Source of the DNA: Chitinophaga japonensis
Lineage (GTDB): Bacteria > Bacteroidota > Bacteroidia > Chitinophagales > Chitinophagaceae
Length of the DNA stretch: 64,000 nucleotides
Direction of reading: 5' to 3'
Assembly (NCBI RefSeq): GCF_007830125.1
Contig: NZ_VLLG01000003.1
Coordinates: 1,629,115 to 1,693,114 of the forward strand
In this document: positions 9,225 to 16,959 of the stretch, piece by piece
Numbering within the stretch: the first letter of the stretch is position 1
Layout: every line of letters starts with the position of its first letter
Notes under the pieces: generated by a model
Told to the model about the DNA's origin: nothing
Seen by the model: the letters and a program-made list of their open reading frames with translations, nothing else
Databases searched by the model: none
Translations under genes and position numbers: made by a program

Positions 9225-10004
9225 ATGAAGTTAAAATTTACCGCTCTTTTACTGCTATTAGCCTCCATGTATGTTATATCCTCCTGTAGCAAGGATGAAA
9301 GCCAGCCTCCCGGCGGGGAATCTACGAACCTTTTTGTCCGGATGCAGCAGGGATTGATACCGGGAGATGATACCGTTTATCTGATCAGCTACGATGCAGA
9401 CAACCGGGTTAAAAGTATAATAGACAGCGCCTATGATAATACATGGAAACCTGTTTATGACAACGCAGGCAATCTTATCTCGATTACTGAAAGCGGTTGG
9501 AATATTAGTTTCAGTTATAATGCAGATAATCAACTGACACAAATCGACTACCAGGCTGGCGGCATTCCTGCAAGATATACATTTGAGTACGTCAATGGCG
9601 TTGTTTCAAAGAAAAGCTATTATACCTATACTGATCTCCAGGTGCCGGAGCTACGCCTGTGGAGATATTTCACCTATGAAGTAACGGATGGTAACATTAC
9701 CGGTATGAAGCAGTACGATAGTGGAGATAACCTGGTGAATGAAAGAAAGTTTACGTATAACGGTGAGCCGAATGTCTTCAAACCGATCTCTTTGTTCAAC
9801 TTCCTGAATAATCTTGGTACAAACGATATTGCCAACTTTGAAACATTCTTCAACAAGAACCTGATTACAAGCACCTCCATAATTAATAACGGGCAAGCGC
9901 CATATGTGGCTACTTATGCCTATACTTACAACGATAACAAGCAGCTTACAAAGATTGTGGTAAGCTGGCCCTCTGATACGTTTACATGGCAGTTATCCTA
10001 CTAA
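9225..10004 (+). CDS. Lipoprotein with YD-repeat-like motifs
   Basis: A 259-residue predicted lipoprotein: signal MKLKFTALLLLLASMYVIS followed by the lipobox SSC near residue 21. The mature protein carries imperfect YD/RHS-like strands (ISYDADNRVKSIID, YDNAGNLISITES, SYNADNQLTQIDY, YTYNDNKQLTKIVV), typical of short Bacteroidota surface lipoproteins that form small beta structures. It has no toxin domain, so it is not a full RHS protein. A TAACTTCG sequence 20 bases upstream of the ATG (9197-9204) resembles the Bacteroidota -7 element TAnnTTTG. A good terminator follows. The function is unknown. Confidence 0.75.
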   Translation: MKLKFTALLLLLASMYVISSCSKDESQPPGGESTNLFVRMQQGLIPGDDTVYLISYDADNRVKSIIDSAYDNTWKPVYDNAGNLISITESGWNISFSYNADNQLTQIDYQAGGIPARYTFEYVNGVVSKKSYYTYTDLQVPELRLWRYFTYEVTDGNITGMKQYDSGDNLVNERKFTYNGEPNVFKPISLFNFLNNLGTNDIANFETFFNKNLITSTSIINNGQAPYVATYAYTYNDNKQLTKIVVSWPSDTFTWQLSY

Positions 10005-10011
10005 ATATATA

Positions 10012-10047
10012 AAGAAGGGACAGCCTGTTAGCGCTGTCTCTTTTCTT
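10012..10047 (+). terminator. Rho-independent terminator after the 9225 lipoprotein gene
   Basis: Stem GGGACAGC / GCTGTCTC (one G-T pair) with a short loop, followed by TTTTCTTT, starting 8 bases after the stop codon. The flanking AAGAA and TTCTT can extend the stem. Confidence 0.75.
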
Positions 10048-10088
10048 TATATCCCATTGCTTTGCTCCCGATACCGCGCCATATATCC

Positions 10089-10401
10089 GCTGTCACCTCC
10101 CTTTCACCCTCTGTCAGGTGGCGCTATCCATCTGTACGCTGTCACTATCCATCTGTCATGTGACGAAGTCCACCTCTGATCTGTCACGCTACATATGTCA
10201 TGTTTCACGATCCATCTGTCAGGTGGCGGGTCCGTTTAACAAGTGGCGGCATCCATTAAAGGATTGACCGCCTCTTTTAAAGCATTGGCGAGGTCCGTTA
10301 AACAACTGTCGCAGCCGGATAAACCGGTTCCATTGTCTTTTAAAGGCCTGTTGCGTTCCCTTGCGGCCGGGAACGGCGGTTTTAAAGGGCCGGTCTGCCA
10401 T
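10089..10401. repeat. Degenerate 21-bp tandem array, 15 units
   Basis: Split after the recurring TCC, this stretch falls into 15 consecutive units of 21 bp (two are 20 bp): 10089, 10110, 10130, 10151, 10172, 10193, 10214, 10234, 10255, 10276, 10297, 10318, 10339, 10360 and 10381. The first seven share a core like ATCTGTCAGGTG...TCC. The last eight share TTTAAAG or GTTAAAC, then a GC-rich half ending TCC or TCT. Individual units differ at many positions but the register is kept. There are no spacers, so it is not CRISPR. It fills most of the gap between a terminator and the porin/urt promoter region. On the minus strand the second half reads as a heptapeptide repeat. Confidence 0.8.
10219..10401 (-). 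CDS. Possible 60-residue heptapeptide-repeat peptide encoded by the 21-bp array
   Basis: The minus strand of the array's second half is open from ATG 10401 to TGA 10219 and reads in exact 7-residue units, for example GTQQAFK, RLRQLFN, GPRQCFK, RGGQSFN and GCRHLLN, consensus roughly GxRQxFN/K. It is basic, with F or L at position 6 of each unit, so it would make an amphipathic peptide. A 1-bp-short unit at 10214-10233 breaks the frame. A GCAGG lies about 10 bases before the ATG. Translation is unproven, and the frame may be only a by-product of 21-bp periodicity. Confidence 0.25.
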   Translation of the reverse strand: MADRPFKTAVPGRKGTQQAFKRQWNRFIRLRQLFNGPRQCFKRGGQSFNGCRHLLNGPAT

Positions 10402-10519
10402 TTTTAGTACCTGCTTTTACATTATGTATTTAACTATATGTGCTTTTTACTGCACTTTCATTGAAAAATCGCATAAATTTTCCCAAAAAATGCCTTTTAA
10501 TTAGTTTTTATCTTGAAAT

Positions 10520-10564
10520 TACTTACGTATTTTGTGCGAAAGACCAAAATCTAGTACTTAAGTA
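10520..10564. promoter_or_regulatory. Candidate NarL-type sites upstream of the porin/urt operon
   Basis: TACTTACGTA lies at 10520-10529 and a perfect palindrome TACTTAAGTA at 10555-10564, 23 bp before the porin ATG. Both contain heptamers close to the NarL/NarP half-site TACYYMT. The region from 10402 to 10586 is AT-rich and free of genes, as expected for the operon's control region. The NarX/NarL-like pair encoded at 17.7-19.9 kb is the natural candidate to bind here. This is inference from sequence and location. Confidence 0.35.
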
Positions 10565-10586
10565 TTTTATTAAAACTAATTTCGCT

Positions 10587-11951
10587 ATGAAGATGTACTA
10601 TTTACTCCTTACTTCCTTTTTACTGGCCGTAAACGGGACCTATGCCGGGGAAAAGGCGTCTGCAGGGCCATCCGGACCGGGAATGCCGCTGGCGGACACG
10701 GCCGGCATGACGCCCCCGGAAGATACGGCCGTTCATACCGCCGGGGACCACAACCTGCTGCTGGATATACCCGGTTTTCCGGAAGTACGTAAGTACTCGT
10801 GGCTGGGGATGAACCGGAAGCCTATAGTAAATAGGGAGGAAGTCCCTTTCAGGCCTTCGGTACAGGTAGGGGCTATTGTTCATATGTTCGCCTTTACGGA
10901 ACAGGACGGCTATACGGCTCCCCATACCGCCACTGACCCATCTTCCTGGAAAAAAGGTTTTTCCCTGTACCGCGCCCGTGTGCTGGTAGGCGGCCAGCTC
11001 ACCCGCAAGGGCAGCTTCTTTATAGAAACGGAACTGCCTTCCATTATCGGCGGTCCCAATGCGGACAGTACCAAGAATGTAAAAGTGGCGCCCGTCATCC
11101 TGGACGCCCAGTTCCAGTACAATTTCTCCAACGCCTTCCAGGTCATTGCCGGGCAGCAGCTCGTATCCAACAACCGGAACGGCCTGCAGGGCGCAGCCGC
11201 TTTGATGGCCAATGATTTTTCCTATTTCCAGTACCCTTACAATCTTTTTGAGAACAGCCCCCTGCAGGGCAATTTCGGGAGAGACCTCGGCGTGAACTTC
11301 CGTGGCTTCCTCCTGCACGATAAATTTGAATACCGCCTGGGCGTATTCACCGGCCGCAATGTGGACGGTAAAGGCCCGCTTCGCTTCACCAGCCGTTTTG
11401 CCTATAATTTCCTCGACACGGAGAAAGACTACTACTATGCCGGCACCAACCTGGGTAAAGGTCAGACCTTTACCTGGGGCGCGGGCTTCGACACCCAGGG
11501 CTCTTACTACAACCTGAGCACCGATGTGTTCTTTGATTATCCCGTGGCCGCCAATGGCTCCCTTACATTGAACGGGGCCTTCCAGTATATGACCGGCGGC
11601 ACCAACCCGGATGACAAATACTCCTTCGCTTCCCTGATCCCGGCGCAAACCGTGCAGTTCCTGGAGCTGGGCTACTATTTCAAGAAGGCAAAGCTGCAGC
11701 CCTGGGTAAAGTTTGAGAACCAGCACATCACCGCCAGGGCCGAACAAACAAAAGGCAGCGATGTGGAAGCCTTCAACAAGCTGAACTCCGGCTCCGTGTA
11801 CGGCGGCGGCCTCAATTACTTTTTCAATGAGCTGGGTACCAACCTGCGCCTGTCCTATATCTCCCGGGCCTACAATGTAGCGGCGGAAACGGACTACGAC
11901 AAGAAAGCCTACGGGCAGGTATGGCTGCAATTACAGTTCTTCATTTTCTGA
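10587..11951 (+). CDS. Outer-membrane porin (OprO/OprP-like), first gene of the urt cluster
   Basis: A 454-residue protein with a signal peptide (MKMYYLLLTSFLLAVNGTYAG) and a body of alternating strands ending in QVWLQLQFFIF, the terminal aromatic typical of outer-membrane barrels. It resembles the phosphate-selective porin O/P family (RPSVQVGAIVHMFAF, GRDLGVNFRGFLLHDKFEYRLGVFTGRN). ATG 10587 is chosen because it begins the signal peptide; upstream in-frame sequence is low-complexity leader. It lies 32 bp before urtA, so it likely carries urea or related nitrogen sources across the outer membrane. That role is inferred from context, since the family covers several anions and small solutes. 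Confidence 0.8.
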   Translation: MKMYYLLLTSFLLAVNGTYAGEKASAGPSGPGMPLADTAGMTPPEDTAVHTAGDHNLLLDIPGFPEVRKYSWLGMNRKPIVNREEVPFRPSVQVGAIVHMFAFTEQDGYTAPHTATDPSSWKKGFSLYRARVLVGGQLTRKGSFFIETELPSIIGGPNADSTKNVKVAPVILDAQFQYNFSNAFQVIAGQQLVSNNRNGLQGAAALMANDFSYFQYPYNLFENSPLQGNFGRDLGVNFRGFLLHDKFEYRLGVFTGRNVDGKGPLRFTSRFAYNFLDTEKDYYYAGTNLGKGQTFTWGAGFDTQGSYYNLSTDVFFDYPVAANGSLTLNGAFQYMTGGTNPDDKYSFASLIPAQTVQFLELGYYFKKAKLQPWVKFENQHITARAEQTKGSDVEAFNKLNSGSVYGGGLNYFFNELGTNLRLSYISRAYNVAAETDYDKKAYGQVWLQLQFFIF

Positions 11952-11983
11952 TACCGTTTTATCAACTCATAAAAATTATTATC

Positions 11984-13258
11984 ATGATTCCTGTACGCAC
12001 TGTTTACCTTAAAAGAATACTGTTCCTGCCGCTGGCGATCCTGCTGTTGTTCACCGCCTGCCAGTCCGGCGGTAATGCCGGCGGAAGCAGCAATGACAGT
12101 ACCGCCGAAGGCACCGTGAAGATCGGGGTGCTGCATTCGCTGAGCGGCACCATGGCTATTTCCGAAGTGTCACTAAGAGATGCCGTGCAGATGGCGGTAG
12201 ACGAGATCAATGCCGCCGGCGGTGTGCTGGGCAAAAAGATAGAACCGGTGGTGGTAGACCCGGCTTCCGACTGGGACCTGTTTGCCGAAAAATCCAAGGA
12301 GCTGCTCATGGACAAAAAAGTAGCGGCGGTGTTCGGCTGCTGGACCTCCGTATCCCGTAAGTCCGTGCTGCCCGTTTTTGAAGAGCACAACGGACTGCTG
12401 TTCTACCCGGTACAGTATGAAGGAGAGGAAAGCTCCGAGAACGTGGTGTATTCCGGCGCTACGCCCAACCAGCAGCTTATTCCGGCTGCGGACTACCTGA
12501 TGAGCGCAGAAGGCGGCGGCTACAAAAGGTTCTACCTGCTGGGCACCGATTACGTGTTTCCCAGAACGGCCAATAAGATACTGAAGGCCTACCTGCTTTC
12601 CAAAGGCATTGCGGAAGCGGATATCATTGAAGAATATACGCCCTTCCACCACCAGGATTACCAGACCATCGTTTCCAAGATCAAGAAGTTTGCCGTAGGC
12701 GGTAAAGCCTGCGTGCTGTCTACCATCAACGGCGATTCCAACATTCCTTTTTATAAAGAGTTTGCCAACCAGGGCCTTACCGCGGCCACCTGTCCCATTA
12801 TGGCCTTTTCCGTAGCGGAAGACGAGCTGCGCGCCATGGATACCGAATTCCTGGTAGGCCACCTGGCAGCCTGGAACTATTACCAGTCCGTGGACCTGCC
12901 GGAGAACAAAAAATTCGTGGAGAACTTCAAAGCTTACTGTCAAAAGCATAACCTGCCCGGCGGTGCAGACCGTGTAACGGATGATCCTATCTGCTGGGCT
13001 TATACAGACGTATACCTCTGGGCCAAGGCGGCAGAAAAGGCCGGCTCCTTTGAAGTGGACAAGGTGCGCGCCGCGTTGCATGGCCTGAGCTTCGACGCGC
13101 CGGCCGGCACCGTGAAAATGGACGACAAGATCAACCACCTCGCCAAATCCGCCATGATCGGGGAGATCAAGCCCGACGGGCAGTTTAGCGTGATCTGGAA
13201 ATCACAGGGACTGATCGATCCGCAGCCCTTCTTTACACTGGAGAACAACAAAAATTAA
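11984..13258 (+). CDS. urtA: Urea ABC transporter substrate-binding protein UrtA
   Basis: A 424-residue lipoprotein (signal MIPVRTVYLKRILFLPLAILLLFTAC, lipobox FTAC). The mature part is a type I periplasmic binding protein of the UrtA/FmdD clade: IKVGVLHS-like start (VKIGVLHSLSGTMAISE), the block LRDAVQMAVDEINAAGGVLG, then VAAVFGCWTSVSRKSVLPVFE and NGLLFYPVQYEGEESS, all hallmarks of urea or short-chain amide binding proteins. It delivers substrate to UrtBC. ATG 11984 is preferred because it starts the lipoprotein signal. It sits 32 bp after the porin and ends 2 bases before urtB's ATG. No urease genes are in the window. Confidence 0.92.
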   Translation: MIPVRTVYLKRILFLPLAILLLFTACQSGGNAGGSSNDSTAEGTVKIGVLHSLSGTMAISEVSLRDAVQMAVDEINAAGGVLGKKIEPVVVDPASDWDLFAEKSKELLMDKKVAAVFGCWTSVSRKSVLPVFEEHNGLLFYPVQYEGEESSENVVYSGATPNQQLIPAADYLMSAEGGGYKRFYLLGTDYVFPRTANKILKAYLLSKGIAEADIIEEYTPFHHQDYQTIVSKIKKFAVGGKACVLSTINGDSNIPFYKEFANQGLTAATCPIMAFSVAEDELRAMDTEFLVGHLAAWNYYQSVDLPENKKFVENFKAYCQKHNLPGGADRVTDDPICWAYTDVYLWAKAAEKAGSFEVDKVRAALHGLSFDAPAGTVKMDDKINHLAKSAMIGEIKPDGQFSVIWKSQGLIDPQPFFTLENNKN

Positions 13259-13260
13259 AA

Positions 13261-15006
13261 ATGCAGAAAACAGAAAGCGTAAAGCCCAAGGCAGAAAGCG
13301 TAAAGCTGAAAGCAGAAAGCGTAAAGCAAAAAGCTATCAGAGCGGATATAAATACTCGCGTTAATAGCTTTCTGCTTTTAGCTTTCAGCGTTACGCTTTT
13401 AGCTTTTAGCGTAAAAACTGCCGCACAGGATAGCACGGCGCTGTACATACAGCAGGTGCTGCACCCGCAGGAAGCAGAGATGCGGACGCAGGCGCTGGCC
13501 CGGCTGGCGGCCCTACAACCGCCGGCAGCCTTCCCTTTCCTGGCAGCGGTGAGCAGCAGCAGTTTGTACCTGCTGGATGGCAGGGCGGTGACCACCGGCA
13601 GCAGGAGCGCCGGGCAGGACGACCGTTTTCCCATATACGAAGTATACCCCGGCCAGCGGCAGTTGAAGGACGAAAAGGGGCGGCCGCTGCTGCTCCCGCT
13701 CTCCGCGCTGCAGCCGGTAACGGCGAGCCGCCCGCAAAGGCTGCAACTGGCGCCGCTGGCCGCAGTGCTGGATATGTTCAGCGCCGATGCGCAAAAGCGC
13801 GCCATGGCCTACAGCCAGCAGGGCGCAAAGGGCGCCGCGCATGCGGATGCATTGCGGCTGGCGCTGCAAACGGAAACAGATCCCCTTGCGCTGCGCGCGG
13901 GCAGGGAAGCGATGTACGCCGTGCGCCTGCAGCGCGCCACGGATGCTGCCGCTGCCCGGTTGCTGATCGATTCCCTGTACCAGCACAACGGCGATAACGC
14001 TACCGGCATCCTGCGCAACTGGGCTAAAAAGCCCGGCGTGCCGCAGGAAGCAGCCGCTTATGCCCTGCAGCAGGCGCAGCGCCTGGACAGCCACTATGCC
14101 TGGATGCAGCGCATACAGAACCTGTTCAGCGGCGTGAGCCTGGGCAGCATTCTCATACTGGTGTCGCTGGGATTGGCCATTGTATACGGCCTGGCGGGCA
14201 TTATCAACATGGCGCACGGCGAGTTCCTGATGATCGGGGCATATACGACCTATTGTATGGAGCTGCTGTTCACCAACGTGCTGCAGGTGCAGGATGCCAA
14301 CTGGTTTTTCATCGCAGCGCTGCCGGCATCGTTTGTAACGGCCGGCCTGGCGGGCCTGCTGCTGGAGAGGCTGGTGATCCGCCACCTGTACGCCCGTCCG
14401 CTGGAAAGCCTGCTGGCTACCTGGGGCATCAGCCTGATCCTGATACAGGCGGCGCGCACGCTTTTCGGCGACCTGACGGCGGTGAAGCTGCCCGGTATGC
14501 TGGCGGGCGGCTGGCAGGTAACGCCGCACCTGGTACTGCCCTGGAACCGCCTGTTCATTATCCTGCTCACCATCGTGGTGGTCATTGCATTGTACGGCCT
14601 CTTGTTCCGCTCCCGGCTGGGCATGCAGATAAGGGCCGTTACGCAGAACCGCAACATGGCGGCCTGCCTGGGCATCAATACCAAAAGGGTGGATGCCGTT
14701 ACCTTTTTCATCGGCTCTGGACTGGCAGGCCTGGCGGGTTGCGCCATGACGCTGATCGGCAACGTAGTGCCGGACATGGGCCAGACCTATATCGTAGATT
14801 CATTCCTGGTAGTGGTCACCGGCGGGGTAGGCAAGTTGATGGGCACCATTGCGGCGGGGCTCGGCATTGGTATCTTTTCCAAAGTACTGGAAGCCTTTTT
14901 CCAGGCGGTATACGGGAAGGTGCTCATCCTCCTGGGCATTATGATCTTTATGCAGTTCAGGCCCAGGGGCCTGTTCCCCGACAAGGGAAGGATCGCGGAA
15001 AATTAA
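13261..15006 (+). CDS. urtB: Urea ABC transporter permease UrtB
   Basis: A 581-residue inner-membrane permease of the branched-chain amino acid/urea (LivH-like) family. As usual for UrtB it has a long N-terminal extracytoplasmic region (about 55-280) before the membrane domain, which begins FSGVSLGSILILVSLGLAIVYGLAGIINMAHGEF and ends near 575. The N-terminus is odd: residues 1-54 are encoded by a hairpin repeat (13264-13425). The left arm gives the charged repeat KAESVKLKAESVK and the right arm gives the hydrophobic LLLAFSVTLLAFSV, with a plausible signal-peptidase site TAA-QD. No other in-frame start supplies a signal peptide, so the repeat appears to have become the export signal. It is followed by urtC after a second repeat-like stretch. 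Confidence 0.92.
   Translation: MQKTESVKPKAESVKLKAESVKQKAIRADINTRVNSFLLLAFSVTLLAFSVKTAAQDSTALYIQQVLHPQEAEMRTQALARLAALQPPAAFPFLAAVSSSSLYLLDGRAVTTGSRSAGQDDRFPIYEVYPGQRQLKDEKGRPLLLPLSALQPVTASRPQRLQLAPLAAVLDMFSADAQKRAMAYSQQGAKGAAHADALRLALQTETDPLALRAGREAMYAVRLQRATDAAAARLLIDSLYQHNGDNATGILRNWAKKPGVPQEAAAYALQQAQRLDSHYAWMQRIQNLFSGVSLGSILILVSLGLAIVYGLAGIINMAHGEFLMIGAYTTYCMELLFTNVLQVQDANWFFIAALPASFVTAGLAGLLLERLVIRHLYARPLESLLATWGISLILIQAARTLFGDLTAVKLPGMLAGGWQVTPHLVLPWNRLFIILLTIVVVIALYGLLFRSRLGMQIRAVTQNRNMAACLGINTKRVDAVTFFIGSGLAGLAGCAMTLIGNVVPDMGQTYIVDSFLVVVTGGVGKLMGTIAAGLGIGIFSKVLEAFFQAVYGKVLILLGIMIFMQFRPRGLFPDKGRIAEN
13264..13425 (+). repeat. Word-repeat hairpin element E1 inside the 5' end of urtB
   Basis: The left arm repeats GAAAGCGTAAAGC-type words (13264-13334). 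The right arm carries GCTTTCTGC, GCTTTTAGC, GCGTTACGC-type words (13367-13425), largely complementary to the left. Between them is the core ATCAGAGCGGATATAAATAC-TCGCG (13336-13360) flanked by AGCTAT and ATAGCT. The core matches element E3 at 16.1 kb at 33 of 37 positions. The whole element is read as coding sequence. Confidence 0.8.
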
Positions 15007-15007
15007 T

Positions 15008-15052
15008 CACTAAATGCAAACGCTAAAAGCCAAATGCTAAAAGCTAAAAGCT
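15008..15052 (+). repeat. Half element E2 at the urtB-urtC junction
   Basis: A run of GCTAAAAGC-type words (CGCTAAAAGC, ATGCTAAAAGCTAAAAGC), the same words as the right arm of E1 read in the opposite sense. There is no core and no second arm. It contains the urtC start codon and encodes MLKAKS. Confidence 0.55.
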
Positions 15053-16155
15053 CATCCAAACTGGCCACCCTGCTTTTTGTGCTGTTCTTTGCGGTGGCGT
15101 TGCCGGCCGGCCACTGGCTGGGCATTGTTTCCGTCAACACCATTTCGCTGTGGGGCCGGTATTTCTGTTTTGCCATTGCCGCATTGGGCATAGACCTGGT
15201 GTGGGGATACACTGGCATCATGTCCATGTGCCAGGCTTTCTTCTTTTGCCTGGGCGGTTACTGCATGGGCATGCACCTGCTGCTGAAAGCCACGGCCCTG
15301 CAGGGGCAGGAGCTGCCGGCCTTTATGGTATGGAACAACATTACGGAGCTGCCCTTTTTCTGGCAGCCTTTTAACGGTTTTGTGCCGGCCCTGTTACTCA
15401 GCCTGCTGGTGCCCGCCGTCGTGGCTTTCGTGATCGGCTATTTCGTGTTTAAAAGCCGCATCAAGGGCGTGTACATGGCTATTATCACGCAGGCGCTGGC
15501 CCTGGCCATGTACCTGCTGTTCCTCCGTAATGAAACAAAGCTGGGCGGCACCAATGGCCTCACCAATTTCAAGACCCTGCTGGGCCTGGACCTGTATGCG
15601 CCGGGGGTAAAGGTGGGGCTGTACTTCGTGGCCTTTGGCATGCTTTGCCTCGCGTATGTAGCGTGCCGTAAAATAGTAGGCTCCAAGTTCGGGAAGATAC
15701 TGCAGGCCATCCGGGACAGCGAGCCGCGCGTGGGCTATACGGCTTACCGCGTGCTGCATTACAAGCTGGCCGTGTTCGTGGCGGCGGCCGTGCTGGCAGG
15801 CGTTGCCGGTATGCTGTACGTGCCGCAGACCGGCATCATAACGCCCGGCCGCATGGATGTAAAAGCCTCCGTGGAAATGCTGATGTGGGTGGCGCTGGGC
15901 GGCCGCGGCAGGCTCAAGGGCGCCATTATCGGCGCATTGCTGGTCAACTGCCTGTACAGCTTCTGCACCAGCCTGTTCCCGGAAGGGTGGCTGTTCATAC
16001 TCGGGCTGCTGTATGTGCTCACGGTATTGTATTTCGACAAGGGTTTCCTCGGGTTGCTGGAGCTGCTGTTTAAAGCAAAGCGCCTGAAAATAGCGGAAAG
16101 CATAAAGCAAAAAGCAAAAAGCCATCAGGGCGGATATAAATACTCGCGCCAATAG
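15034..16155 (+). CDS. urtC: Urea ABC transporter permease UrtC
   Basis: A 373-residue LivM-like permease with about eight to ten membrane helices (for example LLFVLFFAVALPAGHWLGIV, AALGIDLVWGYTGIMSMCQAFFFCLGGY, GLYFVAFGMLCLAYVA, WLFILGLLYVLTVLYF). The conserved loop FGKILQAIRDSEPRVGYTAYRV is the EAA-type coupling helix that contacts UrtD/E. Both termini are unusual. The first six residues come from repeat words, and the last 25 or so (KAKRLKIAESIKQKAKSHQG and beyond) are encoded by the left arm and core of repeat element E3, with the stop codon inside the element. The tail is therefore probably dispensable. It is part of urtABCDE. Confidence 0.92.
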   Translation: MLKAKSSSKLATLLFVLFFAVALPAGHWLGIVSVNTISLWGRYFCFAIAALGIDLVWGYTGIMSMCQAFFFCLGGYCMGMHLLLKATALQGQELPAFMVWNNITELPFFWQPFNGFVPALLLSLLVPAVVAFVIGYFVFKSRIKGVYMAIITQALALAMYLLFLRNETKLGGTNGLTNFKTLLGLDLYAPGVKVGLYFVAFGMLCLAYVACRKIVGSKFGKILQAIRDSEPRVGYTAYRVLHYKLAVFVAAAVLAGVAGMLYVPQTGIITPGRMDVKASVEMLMWVALGGRGRLKGAIIGALLVNCLYSFCTSLFPEGWLFILGLLYVLTVLYFDKGFLGLLELLFKAKRLKIAESIKQKAKSHQGGYKYSRQ

Positions 16156-16194
16156 CTTCGTTGCTTTATGCTTTCCGCTTTATGCTAAAAATTA
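16072..16194 (+). repeat. Word-repeat hairpin element E3 at the urtC-urtD junction
   Basis: The left arm TAGCGGAAAGCATAAAGCAA (16091-16110) pairs with TTGCTTTATGCTTTCCGCTT (16161-16180) at 19 of 20 positions, with further AAAGC words on both sides. The loop holds the core GGGCGGATATAAATACTCGC (16128-16147) followed by GCCAATAGC. The left arm and core are translated as the UrtC tail; the right arm forms the spacer before the urtD ATG. Confidence 0.85.
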
Positions 16195-16199
16195 AAACT

Positions 16200-16955
16200 A
16201 TGTTGCTTGAAGTAAATGATCTCGCAGTAGCCTTTGGCGGGGTACAGGCGCTGGACCTGGAATATTTTTCCCTGGAGGATAAAGAGCTGCGCGTGGTGAT
16301 CGGTCCCAACGGCGCGGGCAAGTCCACCTTCATGGACATACTCTGCGGCAAGACCCAACCGGACAGGGGCACGGTGCGGTTCAGGGAGCACAGCATCACC
16401 GGCCTCACGGAAGTGCAGATCGCGGAGCTGGGCATCGGCCGCAAGTTCCAGCAGCCTTCCGTATTTCCCGGCCTTACCGTGTTTGACAACATGGTGCTGG
16501 CCGCCCGCATGAAAAAGGACGTTTTTTCCTCCCTGTTCTTTAAAATGACAGGCGAGTTCAAGGATAAGGTGCATGCCATGGCGGAAAGGGTAGGGCTGGA
16601 AAATGTGCTGCAGCAGCCCGCCGGCGCGCTCTCCCACGGCCAGAAGCAGTGGCTGGAGATCGCCATCGTGGTGCTGCAGGACCCGCAACTGCTGCTGATA
16701 GATGAACCGGCCGCCGGCATGTCGGACCGGGAAACGGAAAAGACCGGCGAGCTGCTCCTGGGCCTGGCGGAACAGCACGGCGTGATCGTGATAGAGCATG
16801 ACATGCATTTTGTAAAGCAGATCGCCAACCGCCTGGTGAGCGTGCTGGTGAACGGTAAGCTATTAATGGAAGGCTCTTTTGAGGAGGTGCGCAACGATCA
16901 GCGCGTGATCGACTGTTACCTTGGCAGGGCCAATGCCCAACTTGAAAAAGTATAA
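16200..16955 (+). CDS. urtD: Urea ABC transporter ATP-binding protein UrtD
   Basis: A 251-residue cytoplasmic ABC ATPase of the LivG/UrtD type. Walker A is GPNGAGKST (35-43), the signature is LSHGQKQWLEIA, and Walker B is LLLIDEPAAGMS, followed by the switch histidine in VIVIEHDMHFV. The Q-loop region is GRKFQQPSVFPGLTVFDN. ATG 16200 is used because earlier in-frame starts lie in repeat element E3. It pairs with UrtE to drive UrtBC. The gap to urtE is 4 bases. Confidence 0.95.
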   Translation: MLLEVNDLAVAFGGVQALDLEYFSLEDKELRVVIGPNGAGKSTFMDILCGKTQPDRGTVRFREHSITGLTEVQIAELGIGRKFQQPSVFPGLTVFDNMVLAARMKKDVFSSLFFKMTGEFKDKVHAMAERVGLENVLQQPAGALSHGQKQWLEIAIVVLQDPQLLLIDEPAAGMSDRETEKTGELLLGLAEQHGVIVIEHDMHFVKQIANRLVSVLVNGKLLMEGSFEEVRNDQRVIDCYLGRANAQLEKV

Positions 16956-16959
16956 CGCT

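Noticed and set aside
9225..10004. RHS/YD-repeat toxin
   Set aside because: It has only a few short YD-like strands, a lipoprotein signal, no core-cleavage motif and no toxin domain.
10089..10401. CRISPR array
   Set aside because: Units are contiguous, degenerate and have no unique spacers; no cas genes are present.
10440..10586. N-terminal extension of the porin gene
   Set aside because: It would place about 49 residues before an obvious signal peptide, and the DNA is AT-rich control sequence.
10620..11930. 436-codon open frame on the minus strand
   Set aside because: Shadow of the porin gene; no domain and no start context.
13264..13425. Sequencing or assembly artefact at the start of urtB
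   Set aside because: The same core recurs at 16.1 kb with different arms, and the reading frame is intact with a functional-looking signal peptide.
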